From Apiosordaria backusii (lineage: Eukaryota; Ascomycota; Sordariomycetes; Sordariales; Lasiosphaeriaceae): a stretch of 64,000 bases of DNA. Positions 45,543-55,260 of this stretch are shown piece by piece. The DNA is taken from positions 744,001 to 808,000 of the forward strand of contig JAUKTV010000012.1 of NCBI GenBank assembly GCA_030549205.1, given 5' to 3'. Each line of letters begins with the position of its first letter. Position 1 is the first letter of the stretch. A program made the position numbers and the translations under genes. The notes beneath the pieces are model-generated. The model was not told the DNA's origin. It saw nothing but the letters and a program-made list of their open reading frames with translations, and ran no database searches.

Positions 45543-47281
45543 ATGAACGGAACCAACGGGGTCAAGAAGCAGACCCTCAACAGGGCAGGCGAGGTGGAAC
45601 ATGTAAGTAACCTTGGACCTGTCATACATAGAATGTAACGTGCCGATCAACAACTAATCATATGCTTGTGGTAGCTGATTGATGCTGTGAAATCGTTAAT
45701 CATCCCGTTCATCCAAGCCGCCGATGATGCTGTACCATCTAGGGCTGCCGGGGAACTTCTCCCAAATAAGAACGGCGTCGTCCACAATGCCCTAGTCGAG
45801 TCCAAGAGACCCGAGGAACTGGTCAAGGAATTGGCCTTGTCCCTCCCTGAAGGCGAAGGCCGTGGTGAGGAAGGTCTCTTGCAGACTATTCAAGATGTTC
45901 TCAAGCACAGCGTCAACACCTGGGATCAGGGCTTCATGGACAAGCTGTATGCCAGCACAAATCCCGTATGTTTTTTGTCAATGTCTCTGGAACTTTGGCC
46001 GTCAGTTATCTAATTCAGTCACACAGGTCGGCGTCATTTCCGAGCTCGTCCTCGCCGTCCTCAACACCAATGTAAGCGGTCTCTCCCTCGTCTCACCTAT
46101 GGCCCATCACTAACCCTCTATCAAAGGTCCACGTCTACCAAGTCTCCCCCGCCCTAGCAGTAATAGAAAAACACACGGCCAAAACCTTCGCCTCCCTCTT
46201 CGGGTTCACCGGCCCCCGCGCCGGCGGCGTAACCTGCCAAGGCGGCTCCTCCTCCAACCTCACCTCCATAGTCATCGCCCGCAACACCCTCTACCCAGAA
46301 TCCAAGCTCAACGGCAACTCCTCGGCCCCCAATGGGCCCTTTGTGTTATTCACCTCCTCCCACGGTCACTACTCCGTCGAGAAAGCCGCCGTGACCTGCG
46401 GGTTCGGTTCCTCCTCGGTCTGGACCGTCCCCGTCGACACCAAAGGTCGCATCATCCCCTCCGAGCTCCGTTCTCTCGTCCAAAAGTCCCTAGCCGAAGG
46501 CTACACCCCCTTTTACGTCAACGCCACAGCCGGCACCACCGTCTTGGGGTCCTACGACCCCTTTGAGGAAATCTCCGCCATCTGCAAGGAATTTCATCTC
46601 TGGCTTCACATCGACGCCTCCTGGGGCGGCCCAGCAATTTTTTCACCTACTCACAAACACAAGCTGGCTGGGAGCCATCTGGCAGATTCGTTGACAGTAA
46701 ACCCGCACAAAATGCTCAACTGCCCCGTTACCTGCTCTTTTCTCCTCGGGCCGGACATGTCGATTTTCCACAAAGCCAACACCCTGCCAGCTGGCTATCT
46801 CTTCCACTCCTCCACCCCCTCCGACGTGTGGGATCTCGCCGATCTAACACTTCAATGCGGCCGACGCGCTGACTCCCTTAAGCTTGCCCTGTCGTGGATC
46901 TACTATGGCGCTGCCGGGTTCGCGAGGCAAATCGACACTGCCTTTTCCCTGGCGGCCTACTTTGCGGATTTGTTAGAAGAGTCGGGGAATTTTGTGCTGG
47001 TTAGCGAGAACCCGCCGCCTTGCTTGCAGGTTTGCTTTTATTATGCCCCTGGAGGTAGGTTGAGGGGGACGGGGGAGGGGAATACGGAGGTTACGAGGGA
47101 GTGCGTGGAGAGGTTGGTAAGGAGGGGGTATATGGTTGATTATGCTCCGGATGTTACCTCCGGGGAGGGGAATAGAGGGAGCTTTTTTAGGGTGGTGGTT
47201 AATGCGCAGACGCTGAGGGGGACGGTGGAGGGGTTGGTGAAGGCTCTCGAGGCGGTTGGTAAGGAAGTGGTGAGGGAATAA
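45543..47281 (+). CDS. PLP-dependent group II decarboxylase (glutamate/cysteine-sulfinate decarboxylase-like)
   Basis: Pyridoxal-phosphate amino-acid decarboxylase. Exons 45543-45602, 45675-45965, 46027-46071 and 46127-47281 are all in phase and give 516 residues. Typical family blocks: NTWDQGFMDKLYASTNP near the N-terminus, QVSPALAVIEKHT, GGVTCQGGSSSNLTSIVIARN (binds PLP phosphate), NATAGTTVLGSYDP, HIDASWGGPAIFS (Asp contacts the PLP ring), and NPHKMLNCPVTCSF with the Schiff-base Lys. DLTLQCGRRADSLKLALSWIYYG and a C-terminal domain complete the fold. The HIDASWGG variant and overall sequence resemble GAD67/CSAD-like animal and fungal enzymes more than bacterial GadB. Substrate cannot be assigned. 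It stands alone, without a visible cluster. Confidence 0.92.
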
Positions 47282-48038
47282 GAGGAGATAGCTGATAGGA
47301 GGATTGGCGGAGTGAGGTTTGGCTAGAGAGGTGTATGTATCAATAAGAGTCAAGAGGTAGACATTGGGTTATACAGGAGAAGCGTAATTAGAGATAGAGA
47401 TAGAGATAGAGAATAGCGGTGGAGAAATACCACAGCCGTAAGAAGTTATTTATGCTTGGTTCAGTACATGTACAGATTGGCTGTGAAAAGGAGTAAAGAT
47501 GGGTATAGTCGGGTGCTGAGGTTACCGCAGTACTACATGGTATCAAGTGCCTGCCGTGGTGACTCGTTGCAGCTCCCCGCGGGCCTAGATGGGCCCAGGT
47601 AGGTGTTTGTTGACCCAAGTGCGAGGCTTTGGCCGTCTGTCAGAAGCTTCTTTCGGGCAGCGGGTAACTGCGAGTGATTCGAGAGCAAACGTAGACTGAG
47701 GATTTTAGAGGAGCAAACAAATCTGCGTCCTCGTTGTCGTCGCCACCCACCCACTCACGCTTGTCTCTTCTCACAGCTAAAACCCGGCCTTTGTTTGCCT
47801 TTAGGTATTAACGCTTCAGCTCTTTCCCCTCAAGCGATTTGTTTACCAAGCAGGAACCTTTTCACTGCCCGCCCCCGTGCCTCAAGTTTCCTGCGTTATC
47901 CCCACATCCATCGGGAAACACCACCGACGCTCACTCGCATCACCGACCCATTACCCGCCACGAATTCCGATACTGCTCGCGCCGGCAAGCCTTTATCTCG
48001 ACTGCATCTTCCTCTCCTGTTCCGCGCCAGCAAAGTCA
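47282..48038. other. intergenic region
   Basis: Decarboxylase 3' region followed by the 5' region of the Cys-rich gene. It contains a (TAGAGA)n repeat at 47393-47412. An open frame runs through 47795-48160 in another phase but is not continued by the downstream exon. Confidence 0.45.
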
Positions 48039-48870
48039 ATGATGGCCTCTACACTTTCCAGAAGGGTCGCCAGAAGCGGCTGGATCCTGGCAAGATCCTC
48101 AAGTTTTCGACCGCCACTGCGAAGACAAGACACGGCACCGATCAGGGGCTGGGCTACCACGTAAGTAATGACTTCGTTTACGAGAGAGATCATCAACAAA
48201 TCACTAACAGAATGTCAGAAGCGACTCTGGCCTACCGGGCAGGCCAACACCGATTACATTCACCGCTACGACCTTTCTCCGGTCATTTCACCAGAGCGTG
48301 TTACATCGCAGCAATTGTGACTTCATGAGTCCTTGTAATTGCCCCAGATGCATGGAGGATAATAGGACAGATAACTGCCAAGTTTGCGAGGTCAACCCCA
48401 CAGCTCACCAGGAGGCCCGGTGGGTTCAGGACGACGATTTCATTTGGAGTTATGAATTCACTTGCTTCTGTGAGCAATGTTGGGAAGAGAAAGACGAAAA
48501 GCGGGCGGAAAAGCAGCGAAAAGAATACGAGTTCATGCAAGAGCTCGAAAAGAAATACCCCAGTCGCTCCCAGAGGGTGAAGAGCATGTTGGAACAAGTT
48601 AAACAGCTCCATCATGGAGAGGAGCAAGCCCCAATTGCCTACGCAATCCAGAAGCTCATGGATGCGGCGAAAGGGGTGAGGGAGGAGTACAGTCGAAAAG
48701 GGGTGAGGGAGTACAGTCTCCATTCTCAGCAATGGTTCCACCGGCTCCTGCGAGAACGTCTGTCGAACGAGCTCTGCATTACGAAAGTACGCGGAAGGTA
48801 TTTGTGCGATAAGCAGCGTGTTGATGCTATGGATTTTAAGGAGTGGTACATGGAAACTCGACGTTTGTAA
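48039..48870 (+). CDS. Cys-rich hypothetical protein with basic N-terminal presequence
   Basis: Two exons, 48039-48160 and 48219-48870; the 58-bp intron is GTAAGT..GTCAG with a CACTAAC branch site, and the product is 257 residues. The N-terminus MMASTLSRRVARSGWILARS is Arg/Ser-rich without acids, like a mitochondrial targeting peptide. The middle has paired cysteines (CNCPRCMED, NCQVCEVNP, CFCEQCWEEKDE), a likely zinc site. A Lys/Glu-rich helical stretch follows (EEKDEKRAEKQRKEYEFMQELEKKY). Near 48675-48720 a short tandem duplication gives GVREEYSRKGVREYS. No family is recognised. The other frame of exon 1 could end at SQQL instead, so the start exon is less certain than exon 2. Confidence 0.6.
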
Positions 48871-49337
48871 CCAGGACAATAAAGCAGAGACTTGAAGGTA
48901 CTAGCATGGCAGAGAGTTGAAATCATGACTTCATTATTGTATAGACTAAGGTGTGTATCGTCTATCCCGTTTCCAGTTTTCTAGCAAGCGGGTGAGATGG
49001 TGACATGGCTGTAGATTCGACGCAGATGGCAGAAGTCAGCGATGCTCAAAACCGCCTGTACTTCTGGCAGCAACAGCTTAACGACATCATCCCGGATCTT
49101 AAACCCCTGGTTCCCTCTTAACCTGCTGCCCAGTATCAAACCTAACCCATTAACCCCCATGCACCATTACCCCATGCATCCCAGTCCCTGCCCACTCCTA
49201 ACCCGCTCTGTATCATTTATCATCAAATACCCCAGAGACTCCACGCTCCCGTATACGTTTTGCTCGCTACCCACCAAACTCCTCTATTCCTGCCATAGCC
49301 CATCCCATCTTATCCCATGCTATCCCATCCCACCCAT
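48871..49337. other. convergent intergenic region
   Basis: 3' regions of the Cys-rich gene (+) and the AMMECR1 gene (-). The right half is C-rich on the plus strand with CCCATCC-type repeats. No gene is visible. Confidence 0.5.
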
Positions 49338-50177
49338 CTATTCCTTACTCCCCTCTACCCACTCCCTCCATTTCCTATATTCATCATACTCCAGCTTCTC
49401 CTTCCGTCCCTGATACCTCACAACCCTCAACTCCATCTCCCCCCACCCCTCCCTCTTCCCCACCCACCCCGCCTTCCTCATCAAGCTCACCAGCGTCTCT
49501 TCTTTTGTCCACCCCTGCTCCGTCGCCACATCCGGCAGATACGTCGCGCCGTACCTCCTCCCGCGATGATCAAAAAAGCTGATCCTTATCCCGTGTTTGC
49601 CTAATTCCCAGTCCAGTTTGTCATCTGCATCCTCAAAGTCTGTTAGGAGTGTCACCGCGACTTGTAGTTTGGGTAGTTCAGAGAGGGAAATGGGGTGGAA
49701 GCGCGAGTCTTGCAGGGCGGAGATTAACGCGTAGGAAGCAAGACCGGTGGAGAGGGGCTGGGGCTCAAAGGTGCCGATGCAGCCGCGGAGGATGGGGCCG
49801 TGGCGGGGGTGGTGGGTGTTCCAGGTTACGAAGAGGGGGGAGGAAGTTATGGGTGGTGAGTCGGAGTCTGGGGGGGCGGGGGAGGAGGAGAGGGAGGTTG
49901 CTGGGGTGGAGGGGGAGAGGGATAAGGAGCTGCTGCTGCTGCTGGAGGAGGAGGAGGAGGAGGAGGAGGAGGAGCTGGAGGAGGAGGAAGAAGCTGCGAG
50001 GCGGCGGAGGGCGGGGGATTGCTTTACTGCTTCGGGATTCTCGGTGGTGGTGGTGGCGGTGGAAGAGATGTATTCAGCCCATGATTTTTTGATTTGGTCG
50101 AGGGTCATGGGTTTGCGGTCTTCGAGCTCGACAGCTAGGGTTTCGAAGCAGTAGAGGCAGTGTTCGACTGATGCCAT
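49338..50177 (-). CDS. AMMECR1 domain protein
   Basis: Single exon of 279 residues. The AMMECR1 domain carries the invariant LRGCIGTF motif (residues 130-137), preceded by PLFVTWNTHHP and followed by YALISALQDSRFHPIS, the LPKLQVAVTLLTDFE strand, and GIRISFFDHRGRRYGATYLPDVATEQGW. The N-terminal part has a conserved MASVEHCLYCFETL start. It is split from the main domain by a 22-residue poly-Ser tract (63-84) encoded by an AGC/TCC repeat. The human member is deleted in AMME syndrome; the molecular function of the family remains unresolved. Confidence 0.94.
   Translation of the reverse strand: MASVEHCLYCFETLAVELEDRKPMTLDQIKKSWAEYISSTATTTTENPEAVKQSPALRRLAASSSSSSSSSSSSSSSSSSSSSSLSLSPSTPATSLSSSPAPPDSDSPPITSSPLFVTWNTHHPRHGPILRGCIGTFEPQPLSTGLASYALISALQDSRFHPISLSELPKLQVAVTLLTDFEDADDKLDWELGKHGIRISFFDHRGRRYGATYLPDVATEQGWTKEETLVSLMRKAGWVGKREGWGEMELRVVRYQGRKEKLEYDEYRKWREWVEGSKE
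49930..49995. repeat. trinucleotide tract coding poly-Ser
   Basis: GCT/GGA-type trinucleotide repeat on the plus strand; on the minus strand it reads TCC/AGC codons forming the poly-Ser run of the AMMECR1 protein. Confidence 0.85.
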
Positions 50178-51953
50178 TTTTTTTTTTTGGTGCTTCTGTT
50201 GGTTTAACGACGGCGGTTACGACCTGTGGGAAGAAAAGAGAGGAAAAGGCCGCCGTCAGGGCCAAATGAAGGAGAAATATTTCGACACTCGGTGGCACAC
50301 ATCCGGACGTTGTCAGTGGAAGGCGGGGGTGTGGAGGGGCAATCGATCCGGGGAGAAGTGGATAGAGAGGGGCGTTGGAACACAACGGGCGCTCGGTAAC
50401 CGCTGGCCCCACCTGGAATTCTCTCGGGACTCGGGGTTCCAGGCGCTTCGAGGTCATCCGCTGGGCCAGCTGCCGGTCGTCACTGTGGCCGTCAATTACC
50501 GTGGTCTGTTGACCGTTCGAAAGATGGGCTGGATCTGGGAACTTTTGGAGCGCATACGGATAGACGAAGGGAGACCTTGATGTCCAACAGCGGGTCTTCT
50601 AGCAGACTCCACCGACTTTGACGCCTAGCTGTGCATTTATCTGACTTTTGACTCTTCAAAGTTCCTGGTCCAAACTTCCGGTTAGGTGCTTATAAGCTTC
50701 CGTCTGTTGTAAATACTCAATTCTGCAATCGGCAATGTAGCCTTTATGTTCTGTCTTGTCACAAGACCCTTTGTTTCTATGGGTCGGGTTGAACAAGAGC
50801 TCATCACCTCATCTCCCGAGTGACCACAAACAATGACCCTCGGGCAAGCCAGCACGTGGTCGATCCATCTGGCCTTTCAGTGCTCGAGCTGTCCCAAGCT
50901 GAGCTTCTGGGCGCAATTGAATTGAGGGACTGAGGTCTGGATCGAGGTCGAGGGGTTGATAACACCAGCCGCAAAGTCTTGAAACAGGGGAAGCTCTGAC
51001 ACCTGCCACCAGCTGACTTTTAGAAACATCGCTGGCAGTCAGTTTCACCTTGATCCAACATGTTCCTGGCTGTGAACTTGAACCTTCACAGCAGCAGATA
51101 CTCCAGAGTATTACGCACAGGCAGGGAGCTCTGACACGGACGCGGAAGCTTGCTCCGCCATCTGGAACATCCCAAGCCCGGCTCGTCGTCTTCCGACAGA
51201 CACTTCCCAGCTTCAGCGCGCCTTTTGCCAATGCAACCCTCGAAGCGGACACACTGCCGGTTTCAACCCCCTGAACCAGAAAGCTTCATTGGGACTTTGT
51301 AAGCTCGTTTTAGCTTCCTTTTTTGCGTTGCTTTGTTTCATGCCATTCACGAGCTTAACAGCTTGATGACAACGCTAACAGCCGCCCGTTTTATTGAGGG
51401 ATTCTCAGACGGTCTAGATTCTTGGTCTTACTGCAGCGCCTCGACGTCCAGGCAGCTTCAACGAGATCCCAAAGTGGAAGTCTCAGCTTACTTACCCCGT
51501 GTTCTCCGTACCCCTCGTCTCAAGTGAGCACCTTCAATTACATGTTTGGATTTGCGTGGCGCACAGGAATAGGGGAGATCTGTTCTTGGTGTCGTATCCT
51601 AGATCTCCTTACGTACCGCCTACCTTGCCACACACCCTGCTTCTTTTGACTCCTGAAACGCATGGGTGTCTACAGTATCAACCATCGTGGATCCTGATCG
51701 TCGAGTCTGCGGCCGGACCAGAAAATACAAATATCAATGCCATTGCTTCCCCCCCATCCCGTGTCTTGTCCCTTTTCTCTCTTCATCCCGCTGCTTGTTC
51801 AACTTCTGGCCGTGTTTTAGTTTCTCTCTTTCCGTTCATCTCTTCTTCAAGTCTGCATACATTTTCTGCTCGTCGCCGGCCGACATTATTTCTTCCTTCC
51901 GTCTCTCGAAAAGCCAATACTCGATTCAAACCACACATCAATAACCAGTCAAA
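50178..51953. other. gene-poor region, 1.8 kb
   Basis: AMMECR1 promoter on the left, promoter and long 5' leader of the small secreted peptide on the right. The last 250 bp are pyrimidine-rich (CTTCTTCAAG, TCTCTCTTTCC), typical of strongly expressed fungal genes. Frames at 50266-50580 (+) and 50809-51252 (-) show no motif. Confidence 0.45.
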
Positions 51954-52217
51954 ATGAAGTTCATCACTGCTGTCCTTGCTTTGGCCACTGTTGCCTTTGC
52001 CTATCCCACTGTGGATATGAATGGTGCGTTTTGGAGTCATGAAGCGGTGGCAAACACTTGAAAGGAGGACCCGGTTACTGACTTTTATACAGCCCCAGTC
52101 AAGCGTCAAAATATTGTCACTGCCGATGTCTCAGTCCCGGCCATGACTGACGGGGCAGGCAACGTTGTTCCTTTTGACGCCTCCAGGGTCCCGGCCCGCA
52201 AGCGCTCAGAAGCTTAA
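51954..52217 (+). CDS. Small secreted peptide precursor with Kex2-type dibasic sites
   Basis: Two exons, 51954-52023 and 52093-52217, intron GTGCGT..TACAG (69 bp), giving 64 residues. MKFITAVLALATVAFA is a strong signal peptide. The mature part has PVKR soon after the cleavage site and PARKRSEA at the end. Lys-Arg cleavage would release an internal peptide of about 34 residues (from QNIVTADVSVP to PARKR). It has no Cys. The ATG context (GTCAAAATGA) and pyrimidine-rich leader suggest good expression. It could be a secreted signalling peptide, a structural wall peptide, or simply a small secreted protein with a propeptide. No homologue is recognised. Confidence 0.72.
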
Positions 52218-52671
52218 AAGCGCATGGGGAACGAATACCCTTGATGGGGCCTGCCAACGATCAATACACACAGCAATTCATGACGGCCCAGTACATATAT
52301 TAATGAACGGTTTTTTAACGACTACCAGTCGACTGCCACATACCACTCTGTTTGGGGTCAAGGGGAACGGAACTATCGGAAAGGAAGGGATAGGAGAGGA
52401 ACAGCACAACTTTTTTTCAGCGCTGGATAACAGAACCTCTGGGTAGATCTTTTTGTTCTTCATTTTTGCTTGTTTTGGGGTGAATGTATTTGGGAGAAAT
52501 AAAACCCATTTTTGGCCTTTTGGCGGGCATCACTTCATTATTCCTATCCTGAACTCCCCTGCTCCAAACCATATCACTGATGCTATAAATCCAAACCGAA
52601 AAACAGATAACTCCAGCACACCTGGTATCCATAAAACCAAAACCGCCCAACCACCCTTTTTGCGCAACTTT
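52218..52671. other. intergenic, 3' regions
   Basis: 3' UTR of the small secreted peptide and of the minus-strand membrane protein. T-rich then A/C-rich. No gene is visible. Confidence 0.5.
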
Positions 52672-53817
52672 TTACTTCCTCAACAACCCATCCCTATCCC
52701 CCCTCCCAGGCCCAACATCATCCCCACCCATCATCCTCTCCTCCCCCAAATCCCCTTCCTCCTCCACAATCACCTCCGTCCTCCAGCTCTGCTGCCTCGA
52801 CACATGAATCTCCGGTATCGCCATATGCACCACCCCGCTGTTGTGAACCACGCTCCCACTTCTGCCCGTCATACTGCTACTCGGCGAGACATCATCATTA
52901 TTCCCATTACCAGCCCCCCCACGACCACCAACCCAGCCAAACTCACCCCCCAACGCTCTATCAATCTCCTGCTTTAGCTCCGTCCCACTAGGTGATATCT
53001 CCCTGACCGTCACCGCCGTAGCCGACGAAGTCGTCGAATGCTTCGGACTTAAATGCCCAGTCTGACTCTTATACCCCATACTATCCCTATCCCTATCCCA
53101 CCGCCCCCCACTGACCCTCCTATCCTCGCTCTCTACCGTTCTCGCATAATCATACCTGTAACTCGCGCTGTCACGATTATACGGCTTTATCCCCGTTATC
53201 CTCCCATCACCCCCTCCCTGCCCCATCATACCCCCCTCGACACGCTTAACCTCATCCGTCAGGTGATACTGCTCGTACTTCAAGCTTTTTCGATATTTCC
53301 TAATAGCGTAAATAAACGACGACAAAGAGGCAGCAAGCAACCCGCAGTCGAGCGACAGGCCGATGGTGGAGTAGTGCCCGTCCATTTTGTTGATATGCGC
53401 GACGATGTCGAGCCCCAAAACTGCGAAGGAGAGGGTGAGCTTGACGAGGTTGGTGGAGAGGAGGAGGAAGGGGGTGAGGCGCTCGGTGAGGTAGCGGGCT
53501 AGTTCGAGGATGGTGAGGAGGAGGGAGAGGAGGTTGAAGGCTACGTTGGTGGCTTCCCATCTATTTTACCAAACTATATTAGAGAGGGGATATAGTGAGT
53601 AGGGGTGAAGGAGGACATACACAACCTCCACCATCGGCACAGCGCCGTTTTTCTTTTCAGCGGAGTAGTGCTCGAAGGTCTCGGCAAGGCGATAGGCGAA
53701 TACCCCCATCAGGCAGAGAAGTATCAGGATCTGGAGGAGCCAAGACGGGAAGAGGAGGGCGCGCCGCCAGCGGGCGCGGGTGTGCTGGACGGAGTCGAGG
53801 TCGAGTTTGGAGACCAT
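52672..53817 (-). CDS. Hypothetical four-helix membrane protein with long cytoplasmic tail
   Basis: Exons 53621-53817 and 52672-53560 (intron 53561-53620, GTATGT..ATAG) give 361 residues. Four hydrophobic segments are visible: LLQILILLCLMGVFAYRL, ATNVAFNLLSLLLTILELA, LLLSTNLVKLTLSFAVLGLDIVAHI and LSLDCGLLAASLSSFIYAI. A long charged tail rich in Ser, Arg and Gly follows. The arrangement resembles small fungal tetraspan membrane proteins (MARVEL-like in layout), but no family signature is certain. The tail contains several possible phosphorylation sites and the acidic VIVEEEGDLGEE stretch. Confidence 0.78.
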
Positions 53818-55260
53818 ATTGTCACTTATTGTCGTCGGTTATGGTGGAGATAAGGTATTCGAGAAGAATGTCGTGAAATCCAAAAATCAATATTTTCCGA
53901 TCATCTCAGTTCAAGAATTATTTGTTCTTCGTCGCGTCGTCAAATCACCCCCAAATCAGGCCGCTCTGCTGTCGCTGCTGCTTGCCGTGGCCTCGTGTTG
54001 TTGGCTGCGTCCTATCGTCGGGTTCCAACGTTTGGCAGGCACAAAAATCCCAATCTCAAAATTCCGAGCCGTATTTAATCGTCCAATGCGTGTTCAATTC
54101 TGAGAAATATCCGGGAGGAAAGGTAACAGAAGAAATGGAAATGCAGACAAAGAAAACCTGAGGCATCCAGCCACTCTCTCAGCTCAGCCCTCTCTCATCC
54201 CATTTTATTTAATATTCCACCACCTCAACTCACTTCCAGCTCAGCTCCACGACCCCCCGTCCAGCAGGTATCCCGAAAAGAACAAAGGAAAGCTGCAGCT
54301 CCATCCATTCGCGCTCAGCCCCTCCTCCTCCAAGCGCGTCACTAGCCCGAGCCTTGCCAACAACAAACAGCCAGCACAGTGAAGGATTCCTAACCCGATT
54401 CTTACTGCGAAAGAGCGAGAGCGAGCGAAAGTCGGTCACTTCATCAGATCCTGTCGTCAGTTCTTCTTTAGCGGGCAAGGCAGTGCTGTGTCCACCGTGG
54501 GAATTCCAGCAACCTGGTTCCCACACTTGCTCTCTTGGAGCAAGGTTGATTGGATCAATAGCGGTGGGGTTGCCGGTTTTGGAAGTGTGGCTTACACTAC
54601 CACTGAACGACAGCTAGCAATGGGGCTTGGCGGTTAGGGTGGTTGGATCCGTCCTGTTGGGATAGTGGAGGTGATGCTTTTTTGGGTATCACTGCGAGAG
54701 GTTTTCTTGGTAGTTTGTGTATTCATCTGGGGGGTTATTTTGGTGTTTGAGATGTTGATGGGGTGTACTGAAATAAATGAACCTTCATGGGGATAAAATG
54801 AGAGAGAGACTTGGGCACCAAGCACCAGGAAGAAATCAAAGCCGGCCGTTCCGAGGATTGCGGTCAACAACGGGCAACGGCGCGTTGAACGATCCCGAGA
54901 TCCGGGCTTGACTCTATATATGTATGTTGGTAGGCTTACCAAAGCCACACCGTCGTCGTCGTCGGGTTGAGGCTCTTCGAAACGAACACGAATAGACTAC
55001 CTTAGATGAGGACATTGTTCACAATGCTCATTTTCATTGGCCACTTCGGTTCAACGTAAGGTAAACTGGGACCTGTGCCCACAAAGATCTTGGCATAGCG
55101 TGACTTGATTCAACAATACATGTTTGAGTGGGATAGATACCTATTTACTCAAGGAGAAACCATTGACATACCAATGGCCCCGAATTGCTCTTGCTCGTTA
55201 TGCTGTGAGGAATGTTTCTTTGTGACATAGCGTGCTGGGCTGACGACTTGGAACATCAAG
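53818..55260. other. gene-poor region, 1.4 kb
   Basis: Promoter of the membrane protein and the upstream part of the decayed transcription factor. No intact gene is seen. An upstream exon of the transcription factor with its first Cys residues may lie here but could not be placed. Confidence 0.45.

Noticed and set aside
47795..48160. Alternative protein frame (ending SQQL after splicing) over exon 1 of the Cys-rich gene
   Set aside because: It would end soon after the intron, whereas the other phase joins the 200-codon Cys-rich frame and begins with a plausible targeting peptide.
49649..50154. Plus-strand Arg/Gly- and Glu-rich frames
   Set aside because: Antisense of the AMMECR1 gene and its poly-Ser repeat.
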